The notes below the pieces were generated by a model. The model was not told the origin of the DNA, ran no database searches, and was given only the letters and a program-made list of their open reading frames with translations. This document shows, in pieces, positions 17,848 to 24,359 of a DNA stretch of 64,000 nt. The stretch is from UBA2185 sp964564625 (GTDB lineage: Bacteria > Desulfobacterota > Syntrophia > Syntrophales > UBA2185). The stretch's first letter is position 1. Every line of letters starts with the position of its first letter. The DNA is taken from assembly GCA_964564625.1 (NCBI GenBank), contig CAZMBE010000017.1:1-64000 (forward strand). The letters run 5' to 3'. The position numbers and the translations under genes were made by a program.

Positions 17848-17999
17848 CAGCAGCTACAAGAATTCCATGAGAAATACCTTTTTCAGTGGAGCCTGGTCTC
17901 CCGATATTCATGGAGAGAGTGCGCTCGACTAAAATATGGAGAGACCCGGAGCGAGGAGTAGGCACACAGATCCGAATTACGAAGTTAAGGTGAATAAGG
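17848..17999 (+). other. 150-nt leader with two overlooked micro-ORFs
   Basis: Holds a 21-codon frame at 17867-17932 (begins MRNTFF, ends ESALD) and a 23-codon frame at 17936-18007 (begins MERPGA) that overlaps the start of the acyltransferase. Neither has a clear ribosome-binding site. GGTCTC (17895-17900) and GAGACC (17941-17946) could pair around them. It could be a regulatory leader or hold a peptide gene; random occurrence is also possible. Confidence 0.35.
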
Positions 18000-18836
18000 T
18001 TGGGTGAGAAAACCTCTGATAAATATGAATACCGGTTCGGACCGAACAATGATTGGAGCGTTGTTGTTGCAAATACGCGGGCACTGCGCGAAAAGACATT
18101 TCGGCTTGTCTACGACACTTACGCAAGCAAGGGATACAATTTACGATTGGGGCGCCGGAGCGGATTGTGGTGCACCATACATCATTTGCATCCCTCCACG
18201 ATTTCTTTCCTCGCTGAAAAGAACGGGCAACCAGTCGGAACCGTGAGCATTGTTCCTGATTCACGGCTTGGACTGCCTGCCGATCTTATCTTTCCCGAAA
18301 AAATGTCATCTTTACGAAAGGCGGAAAGGCGTCTGTGTGAAGTATTCTCGCTGGCAGCAGCCACGGGAACCGCCGGCGGTTCTGTCGAGGTTACAATGCA
18401 CCTGTACAGATGCGTCCATCTTGCTGCCATCAGCCTGTTGCATAAAAACGATATTGTTGCGTCCATTATGGCCCATCATGCGAACTTTTACACCGACATC
18501 CTTTTATTTGACGAAGTTTCGCCCGATTCAAGACAAAGTCCGAAGACAGACGAGCAGGTGTGCTTTACGCACATTAACCTGGAGACAATGCCCGACAGGT
18601 ACGCCCAACGGTACAGTCGGCTAAAGGGGAAGAGAAACCTCTACAGCTGGTTCTTTCAGAATGACGAAGAACCTGCAATGGTTGAATGGATCCGGCAACA
18701 AAGGCGCCCCATGACCACCAACGAGTTGCATTATTTCGGCGCTGTTATGTCTAGTATCCTTACGGAGACCCAGCCGGAGACTGTTGCCATCCTCATGGAG
18801 TACTACCGGTACGCTGAAGACACGTTTCAGGATTAA
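18000..18836 (+). CDS. FeeM-like N-acyl amino acid synthase (GNAT-fold acyltransferase)
   Basis: 278 residues from a TTG start, the only initiation codon between an in-frame stop at 17991 and the homologous region. The N-terminal ~200 residues match the FeeM/autoinducer-synthase NAT group: LREKTFRLVYDTYASKGY, then GQPVGTVSIVPDSRLGLP, and the RRLCEVFSLAA segment that leads into the acyl-donor site. Known members join a fatty acyl chain from acyl carrier protein to an amino acid or polyamine. The C-terminal ~80 residues are unrecognised. It is the first gene of a same-strand set with an E1-like enzyme and an MFS exporter, which suggests production and export of an acylated small molecule or peptide. 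Confidence 0.75.
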   Translation: MGEKTSDKYEYRFGPNNDWSVVVANTRALREKTFRLVYDTYASKGYNLRLGRRSGLWCTIHHLHPSTISFLAEKNGQPVGTVSIVPDSRLGLPADLIFPEKMSSLRKAERRLCEVFSLAAATGTAGGSVEVTMHLYRCVHLAAISLLHKNDIVASIMAHHANFYTDILLFDEVSPDSRQSPKTDEQVCFTHINLETMPDRYAQRYSRLKGKRNLYSWFFQNDEEPAMVEWIRQQRRPMTTNELHYFGAVMSSILTETQPETVAILMEYYRYAEDTFQD

Positions 18837-18860
18837 ATGAAACTTAAAGGATTCCCGTAA
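18837..18860 (+). other. Seven-codon micro-ORF between acyltransferase and E1 genes
   Basis: ATG directly follows the acyltransferase stop codon and encodes MKLKGFP before TAA, with AGGA 4 nt upstream. Seven residues is also the length of the microcin C precursor, but that ends in Asn and this ends in Pro. A frame this short is expected by chance. Confidence 0.2.
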
Positions 18861-18881
18861 AAAACTTCTCAGGAGGGCGCG

Positions 18882-19778
18882 ATGTGGGAGTATATCGTCA
18901 ATCGGCAGCAAGGCATTCTTAACTTCACGGATGAGTTGATTCATGCCATAGGGGAAATGCGCGTTCTCGTGGTGGGCGCGGGGGGGAATGGAGCTGTACT
19001 CGATTTCCTGGTCCGGGTGGGATACCGGCACTTTACCATCGTCGATTTTGACACGGTTGAGGCAACAAATCTGAACCGACTTCCATTTACCCCAGATTGT
19101 ATAGGAAAGTACAAAACGGATGCATGGGAGGAGTATCTCCGGAAGGTCAACCCAGGGTGCAAGGTCGCGATCTACGGCAGTAATGTGACCCGGAATGATG
19201 AGGACTGGCTTAAGGAGGTGATTGCCGGCGTGGATATTGTGGCGCTGGGGACAACGGACTTTGAGGCTAACTTTCTGATTTCCAGGGTATGTCATCGCCT
19301 GCGGAAAAGAATGGTGGTTGGTCCGGGTACGGCGAACTGCTGGGTGGTCAGCACATTCACCCACGAAGGGAGCGTCTCGCTGGAAAGTGTCGCAGGGTTC
19401 GGGACAGAGAATATGGATGCACGGGATATCGACTACACGCAGCTCTTGCCGAGGTACATGAAGCTTTACATGTTTCCGGGAAGGGTGGAGAAACTCTACC
19501 CGGAAACGCTGCAGAGAGTCAGGAACCGGGAAATCTCGCCCAGAAGCTGTAAAATATTTGTTTCCATGGTGAACGCCGCCGCCTGCTGGGAAATTGTGAA
19601 AAACACGGCAGTGATACACGGAATTGCACTGGAAGGTACGAATGTGGTGGAATTTCCGATTATCCAGGTATTTGATCCGTTTAGAGGAAGCGCATACTAT
19701 TACAACGCGGAGAAAGAGAGGATCGGAATTCCCAGCTGGTTGACCGGCAGGGTGCGGTGGTATGCAGTGAAGAAGTAA
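18882..19778 (+). CDS. Stand-alone E1/ThiF-fold adenylating enzyme
   Basis: 298 residues. The E1 core is intact: nucleotide loop GAGGNG (32-37), acidic D-x-D with the downstream NLNR Arg (55-66), the GKYKTD lysine region (75-80) and the TTDFEAN segment that closes the active site. It lacks the paired CxxC zinc motifs of ThiF/MoeB and any fused rhodanese domain, so a sulfur-carrier role is not supported. Single-domain E1 enzymes of this kind include MccB-type enzymes that adenylate a peptide C-terminus. No ThiS/ubiquitin-like gene is adjacent. Ribosome-binding site AGGAGGG. It follows the acyltransferase by 45 bp. Confidence 0.8.
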   Translation: MWEYIVNRQQGILNFTDELIHAIGEMRVLVVGAGGNGAVLDFLVRVGYRHFTIVDFDTVEATNLNRLPFTPDCIGKYKTDAWEEYLRKVNPGCKVAIYGSNVTRNDEDWLKEVIAGVDIVALGTTDFEANFLISRVCHRLRKRMVVGPGTANCWVVSTFTHEGSVSLESVAGFGTENMDARDIDYTQLLPRYMKLYMFPGRVEKLYPETLQRVRNREISPRSCKIFVSMVNAAACWEIVKNTAVIHGIALEGTNVVEFPIIQVFDPFRGSAYYYNAEKERIGIPSWLTGRVRWYAVKK

Positions 19779-19827
19779 GCCAACGAAGAGCATCGAAAAA
19801 TTGATCGGGGATGCAGTAAAGGAAACT

Positions 19828-19893
19828 ATGCAATACGGCATATGCGCTATGCGACACTGCAGAACACATTGTCCGGATCAAGAGGTCCCGTAA
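19828..19893 (+). CDS. Possible 21-residue Cys-containing peptide gene
   Basis: Begins MQYGICAMRH and ends PDQEVP, with cysteines at residues 6, 11 and 15. AAAGGA lies 4 nt before the ATG, and the TAA stop is 4 nt before the ATG of the MFS gene, which has no good ribosome-binding site of its own. The frame could therefore be a translated leader that couples the exporter, or a peptide substrate for the E1-like and acyltransferase enzymes. Its position between modifying enzyme and exporter is suggestive. I recognise no family. Confidence 0.35.
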   Translation: MQYGICAMRHCRTHCPDQEVP

Positions 19894-19897
19894 GAAC

Positions 19898-21085
19898 ATG
19901 CCTGTACCCGTCAGCAGCGGTAGAATAGTCTTTCTGATAGCAGTCACCATCGCTGCGGGCCAGCTGGGGGTAAGTCTTTACCTGCCCGCAATGCCTGCAA
20001 TAGGAGACGACCTCACTGTTTCCCCCTCATGGATGGCGATGACTCTCGCCGTGTATTTCGCAGGGTTCGCCTTCTTCACCCTTGTAACGGGACCACTCTC
20101 AGATGCCCTGGGAAGACGCTTTACAATCCTTCGCGGTCTTGAGGTGTACAGCGCGGGTACCTTCTTGTGCGCTGTAGCGAGCGATATTACCATGCTCCTG
20201 CTTGGACGGCTCCTCCAGGCTCTTGGCGCCAGTTGCGCCCCTGTTGTAGGGAAGGCTATTATCCAGGACATCTCAGAGGATACACGTACAGTGATTCTCA
20301 TGGGTTGGCTGGCAGCAGCCATGTCCATCACTCCCGCGGTGGCTCCTTTCATAGGGGGTATCATTGTTCAATATTTTGAATGGCGCTGGATCTTTTGGTC
20401 CCTCCTGATTTTCAATGTGGTGATGTGGCTTGTTAACCTTTATGTGCTCCCGGAAACTCTCTCCTCCACCCCGTCTCGCGCTATTCAATTGCCTTCCATG
20501 CTCAAAACCTATCGGGAATTTTTAAAGAACCGGGTTTACACGGGATATCTCCTCATTCTCGGAGCGTGCTTCGGAGGATTAGGGGCTTTCTATACCGCAT
20601 CTCCCTTTGTTTTTATCCATGAATTTTATCTGAGTCCTTTTTTCTATGGGCTCATCACCCTGATAATCGTGGCAGGCTTTAGCGCGGGTAACCTCGCCGT
20701 GGGGTTACTCATTCGCAGTCGGTGGGCGGATCGGACGCTTTATACAGGCGGGTTCACACTGTGTGCAGGGGCCTTCGTCATGTTTTTCATGCCGAAGGCG
20801 TTCGTCATGGTTCACACCGCTGTAGTGACAAGCTTCCTTTTTGCGTTCGGCTTTGGGGTTATCTACCCCTTAATCACGAAAGAGGCTTTGGGCTGTTATG
20901 TCGACAGGGCGGGAGCTGCTGCCGCATTGCTCGGATTTACACAGCGCGGGGGCTCTGCCCTAAGCAGCCTTGCGGTTGCGTTTGTAATTTCCGTAGGCAT
21001 GTCCTCTTATGGCGCGATGGCGCTCATTATGCTCCTCTGTGCCATTTTCGTGATGGTCATCGTGTACCGGCAATACAGGAGATAA
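19898..21085 (+). CDS. MFS efflux transporter, Bcr/CflA type
   Basis: 395 residues, 12 membrane segments. Signatures of drug:proton antiporters are present: SLYLPAMPAIGDDL after segment 1, GPLSDALGRRF between segments 2 and 3, and LLQALGASCAPVVGKAIIQD in segment 4 and loop. Bcr/CflA pumps export small drugs and also microbial products such as peptides and amino acids. It follows the E1-like gene by 120 bp on the same strand, so export of the cassette's product is the simplest reading. Initiation may depend on the micro-ORF that stops 4 nt upstream. Confidence 0.88.
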   Translation: MPVPVSSGRIVFLIAVTIAAGQLGVSLYLPAMPAIGDDLTVSPSWMAMTLAVYFAGFAFFTLVTGPLSDALGRRFTILRGLEVYSAGTFLCAVASDITMLLLGRLLQALGASCAPVVGKAIIQDISEDTRTVILMGWLAAAMSITPAVAPFIGGIIVQYFEWRWIFWSLLIFNVVMWLVNLYVLPETLSSTPSRAIQLPSMLKTYREFLKNRVYTGYLLILGACFGGLGAFYTASPFVFIHEFYLSPFFYGLITLIIVAGFSAGNLAVGLLIRSRWADRTLYTGGFTLCAGAFVMFFMPKAFVMVHTAVVTSFLFAFGFGVIYPLITKEALGCYVDRAGAAAALLGFTQRGGSALSSLAVAFVISVGMSSYGAMALIMLLCAIFVMVIVYRQYRR

Positions 21086-21118
21086 ACCATGTGACCCGAT
21101 AAAATTTCGGTGCTTTGT

Positions 21119-21328
21119 TCAGACTATGAGGAGGTAATGCCATGAAAAAAATATGGGATGCAATGAACCGCCGNNNNNNNNNNNNNNNNNNNNNNNNNNN
21201 NNNNNNNNNNNNNNNNNNNNNNNNNNNNNNNNNNNNNNNNNNNNNNNNNNNNNNNNNNNNNNNNNNNNNNNNNTCAGACTATGAGGAGGTAATGCCATGA
21301 AAAAAATATGGGATGCAATGAACCGCCG
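21119..21328. repeat. 55-bp exact duplication flanking the second gap
   Basis: 21119-21173 and 21274-21328 are identical and contain the ribosome-binding site and start of the rubredoxin gene. The real distance from the MFS stop to the rubredoxin start is therefore about 56 bp. Confidence 0.95.
21174..21273. other. Assembly gap (100 N)
   Basis: Exactly 100 N between two copies of the same 55 bp. Confidence 0.98.
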
Positions 21329-21596
21329 CCAATTCATAAAGACCCCAACGTTCATTTTGGGGGGAATGTTTTCTTTCATCCTTTTAGGCTATCCTCGGAA
21401 AGTGCACTCGCAATCGGAAAAGGACGTCAAGGATCAATCTAAATATATCTGCGAAATTTGCGGTTACATTTATGATCCCGCGAAGGGAGATCCTTCGGAA
21501 GGTATCTCCGCGGGAACGTCTTTTAATGAACTACCCGACAGTTGGAGGTGTCCATACTGCGGCGTCGATAAGACCATGTTCAAAAAAGTGAGTTGA
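21297..21596 (+). CDS. Exported rubredoxin with Tat-type signal
   Basis: 99 residues. The C-terminal ~50 are a complete rubredoxin: CEICGYIYDPAKGD and CPYCGVD supply the four Fe-binding cysteines, and the aromatic core residues are in place. The N-terminal ~40 form an export signal with the twin-arginine-like NRRQFIK followed by a hydrophobic stretch (FILGGMFSFILLGY) and a polar end. Rubredoxins are normally cytoplasmic, so a folded Fe protein sent through Tat would be a periplasmic electron carrier. Ribosome-binding site GAGGAGG. It lies just after the MFS gene and before the redox locus. Confidence 0.88.
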   Translation: MKKIWDAMNRRQFIKTPTFILGGMFSFILLGYPRKVHSQSEKDVKDQSKYICEICGYIYDPAKGDPSEGISAGTSFNELPDSWRCPYCGVDKTMFKKVS

Positions 21597-21699
21597 AATG
21601 CAGCGAGGGTTTGTTTCTATCGGCGCAGAATCATCATTCTTTTGCCGGTTGTAATGTCAGGTCGCGCTTAAACAGGCAGATCCGCAAAGGAGCATGTAA

Positions 21700-22455
21700 T
21701 TAGAAATCCCTGGTGAGACGATATCCGATGTCGTGGGAACGAATGACAGGATATTCCTGGCCGCGGAAGGAAGACCGCAGGATTCCTGCGTAGTTGAGCC
21801 ATGAGCCTCCCCGCACTACACGGTGTTGTCCGGCAGGCAGCCCCTTCGGATCTGTCACTTTGCCTGTAGGATAATCGTCGTACCCATCCTGACACCACTC
21901 CCAGACGTTGCCGTGCATGTCGTAGAGACCCCACGCGTTGGGCTTTTTCTTTGCCACAGGATGCGTGCGGCGGGCTGAATTTTTGTCGTACCAGGCATAG
22001 TCTCCGAGTTCAGCTTCATTGCCGTCAAAGGAGTATTTTGCCGTGGATCCCGCCCGGCAGGCGTACTCCCATTCCGCCTCCGTGGGGAGGCGATACTTGT
22101 GTGTCTTTTCCATTTGATTAAGCTTCCTGATGAACTGTAAGGCGTCGCTCCATGAGATATTTTCCACCGGGCAGTCACTGCCGCAGTATCTAAATATTGA
22201 AGGATTATCTCCCATGACCTTTTGCCACTGGCCCTGGGTCACCTCGGTGGTTTGCACATAAAAGGGTTTGCTGATTACGACCTCATGCTGATGATTAATA
22301 TCACCCATCATGAACGTCCCTGGCGAAATTAACACAAACTGCGCTCCAATCACCGGACTTGTAATGGTTTTCTCCGCCGCTTCTATGCTTATGCACAAGG
22401 TGAGAGAAGCGAGCATCAGTGTAACTATGAATGATAAAAGCATTTTTCTTTTCAT
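21700..22455 (-). CDS. Secreted SUMF1/FGE-sulfatase-domain protein
   Basis: 251 residues from the ATG at 22455, chosen because GGAGG lies 8 nt upstream; a GTG at 22461 is less well spaced. A Sec signal covers residues 1-27. A formylglycine-generating-enzyme-like domain follows: FMMGDINHQHEV, PFYVQTTEVTQGQW, RLPTEAEWEYACRAG, NAWGLYDMHGNVWEWCQDG and VVRGGSW. True FGE uses two cysteines near the C-terminus, which I do not see in the corresponding RGGSW-RSSFR region. A binding or other enzymatic role is therefore as likely as sulfatase activation. No sulfatase is near. Confidence 0.85.
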   Translation of the reverse strand: MKRKMLLSFIVTLMLASLTLCISIEAAEKTITSPVIGAQFVLISPGTFMMGDINHQHEVVISKPFYVQTTEVTQGQWQKVMGDNPSIFRYCGSDCPVENISWSDALQFIRKLNQMEKTHKYRLPTEAEWEYACRAGSTAKYSFDGNEAELGDYAWYDKNSARRTHPVAKKKPNAWGLYDMHGNVWEWCQDGYDDYPTGKVTDPKGLPAGQHRVVRGGSWLNYAGILRSSFRGQEYPVIRSHDIGYRLTRDF

Positions 22456-22662
22456 AATCACTTCCTCCTAGGAAATACCTTCATATTATCACAATCCACC
22501 CACATAATTCGTTATTCTTGCAGAGACAATGTTTGTTTAAGTATCACGCATACATAAGTAAGATCAAGCACTATATCAGGTATGCGTGGCTTTGAATGAT
22601 AACATTTAACCCATATCGAATAAAAGGAAGGAAATACGTGCGCTCAATGCGCTGATTGACCG

Positions 22663-22712
22663 TATGTCAAGGGGTGCTATAAGGTGCTTCACCTTATGTC
22701 TAATTTGACATA
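22663..22712. promoter_or_regulatory. Nested dyad, possible regulator binding site
   Basis: Outer arms TATGTCAA (22663-22670) and TTGACATA (22705-22712) enclose inner arms ATAAGGTG (22679-22686) and CACCTTAT (22690-22697). All pairs are exact. It ends 37 bp before the -35 box at 22750, a position suited to an activator. It does not match an FNR or CRP site. Confidence 0.45.
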
Positions 22713-22749
22713 ACATGAAGGAATCATTACATATTTACCCAGAAAAAGA

Positions 22750-22779
22750 TTGACAATCGGGAATTGAAGGGATTATATT
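22750..22779 (+). promoter_or_regulatory. Sigma70-type promoter of the cytochrome-ferredoxin-AOR operon
   Basis: TTGACA (22750-22755), 18-nt spacer, TATATT (22774-22779). Confidence 0.6.
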
Positions 22780-22944
22780 AACAAAAGCATAGGTTGTCAT
22801 AAAAGATGACTTCTTCACCGGGACTTCAGCATGCATGTCAATCCAGGAACATCCTTTTCGTATCAGTACCGCGACAGGAATGATCTGGTTACAACATTAC
22901 ACTCACTTGTATCTCGAACACAAAAATCCTTAGGAGGTTAATTC

Positions 22945-23463
22945 ATGAATAAAAAGGTTTTCGTATTTCTTCTCTGTGTAATTATTTGTTTCGTATTTTC
23001 CGGAATGATTTTTGCCCAGGGTAAAAAGGGGAAAGCTGCGGCTGGCGGCACGGCGATTGCGGCAAACGGTGCGGCTGTCTGGGATCACCTGAAGAGCGAA
23101 GGGTATGCGACAAAATGGAAAATGTGGCCGGGGACCACGGCTATGTATCCGGGCCCTGAACCCCACGGCGCATTTCTCACCACGTACGTGAATGATGCGG
23201 CTTACAAGGCCATCACGGGGAAAAAAGGCAAATTCCCTAACGGGGCCATCATCGCCCAGGATAATTTTTCCAAGAATAAAAAGCTGAAGAATATCGATGT
23301 TATGTATAAGATGAAAGGATACAACCCACAAGGTGGAGACTGGTTCTGGGTTCAGTTCAGAACGGATGGAAGGATTATATCGGAAGGTAAGATCGACGAG
23401 TGTATAAAATGTCATGCCGCCCAGAAAAGCAATGACTACGTGTACACGAGCAAGATGAAATAG
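22945..23463 (+). CDS. Periplasmic P460-like c-type cytochrome
   Basis: 172 residues. Sec signal at 1-24 (ends FSGMIFA-Q). A mixed low-complexity linker leads to a domain resembling cytochrome P460 (KMWPGTTAMYPG, EPHGAFLTTYVN, GDWFWVQFRTDGRI). One c-type haem motif, CIKCH, lies near residue 151. P460 proteins are small periplasmic haem proteins; some oxidise hydroxylamine, others have unknown roles. In first position of the AOR operon it may accept or deliver electrons. Ribosome-binding site AGGAGG. Confidence 0.8.
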   Translation: MNKKVFVFLLCVIICFVFSGMIFAQGKKGKAAAGGTAIAANGAAVWDHLKSEGYATKWKMWPGTTAMYPGPEPHGAFLTTYVNDAAYKAITGKKGKFPNGAIIAQDNFSKNKKLKNIDVMYKMKGYNPQGGDWFWVQFRTDGRIISEGKIDECIKCHAAQKSNDYVYTSKMK

Positions 23464-23595
23464 GGTATGCACATAACAACGTAAAAGTAGTGACTATAAA
23501 ATGTATAGACCGATACATGACTGAAAGGAGGTGCAGCTAAGAAGGCGGTTCTTGTGAAAACCTAAAACGCGACATACCAGATTGGAGGTTTTACT

Positions 23596-24354
23596 ATGGA
23601 AGATAAAGAAAAAAAAGTTTCTGATCTGCTCCAGAAAGAGACCACCCGCCGTGGTTTTTTGAGGGGTACTGCCGTGGCAACGGGGAGTGCCGTAGCCCTG
23701 GCGACGATCGGAAGCCTTGCGGGAAAAAGCGCCTACGCTCAGGCGAAGCCACCAGAGGCACCGAAAAAGGATCTGATGAAATATCTTTTTGCCGAGCGTC
23801 AGAATTGCACCGGGTGCCGCGCCTGTGAGTATGCCTGTTCCGTTTTTCATACGGGCGTCGTGAGACCCTCCGTAGCGAGGGTGCACGTAATGAAGTATAA
23901 AGATGTGATCGACGTTCCTGTTATCTGCTGGCATTGTGACGATCATCCCTGTATTGAAGCCTGCCCCACTACCCCAAAAGCGATCCAGGCGGATCCCAAG
24001 CATAACGGTATTATCCTGAACGAAAAAATCTGCCTCGGCGCGAAGTGCATGAAATGCCAGGAAGCATGTCCGGCACATTATATACGGGCAAATCCCGACA
24101 CGGGAAAGCCCCTGTTTTGTGACATGTGCGGCGGCGATCCGGAGTGTGTGAAAGCCTGCGCCGCTCAGTCCGGCAATCCCCAGGGACCATGTCTCATGGC
24201 GAACAAGCTCGGATTCGGCGTCAATATGGCATATCGGGCTGTGACACCAGAACAGGCGGGCGCTGACTTGCTTGACCTCACATTCTATCCTAATGTGACG
24301 GGGAAAAGGGTCACCCCCGCGAAAACTGCGAAGTCCAGAAAGGCGAGGAGGTGA
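23596..24354 (+). CDS. Tat-exported ferredoxin, AOR partner (HybA/YdhX-like)
   Basis: 252 residues. A clear twin-arginine signal (TTRRGFLRG, then a hydrophobic stretch ending AYAQA) covers residues 1-49. The mature part has four [4Fe-4S]-type Cys clusters: CTGCRACEYAC, CWHCDDHPCIEAC, CLGAKCMKCQEAC and CDMCGGDPECVKAC. Such 4-cluster subunits receive electrons from molybdenum or tungsten enzymes. The next gene, an AOR without a signal peptide, starts 5 nt after the stop, so the two are probably exported as one folded pair, as in other Tat enzymes. Ribosome-binding site GGAGG. Confidence 0.88.
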   Translation: MEDKEKKVSDLLQKETTRRGFLRGTAVATGSAVALATIGSLAGKSAYAQAKPPEAPKKDLMKYLFAERQNCTGCRACEYACSVFHTGVVRPSVARVHVMKYKDVIDVPVICWHCDDHPCIEACPTTPKAIQADPKHNGIILNEKICLGAKCMKCQEACPAHYIRANPDTGKPLFCDMCGGDPECVKACAAQSGNPQGPCLMANKLGFGVNMAYRAVTPEQAGADLLDLTFYPNVTGKRVTPAKTAKSRKARR

Positions 24355-24359
24355 TAACC

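Larger units (their letters stand above)
22456..22944. other. Intergenic region ahead of the redox locus
   Basis: No protein gene seen. It holds a nested dyad and a good plus-strand promoter, annotated separately. The predicted leader before the cytochrome gene is ~155 nt. Confidence 0.6.

Noticed and set aside
18882..19778. ThiF/MoeB sulfur-carrier activation
   Set aside because: No CxxC zinc pairs, no rhodanese domain and no ThiS/MoaD gene nearby.
18621..19841. 406-codon open frame on the minus strand
   Set aside because: Antisense to the E1-like gene. Composition (many His, Arg, Pro) is that of a shadow frame.
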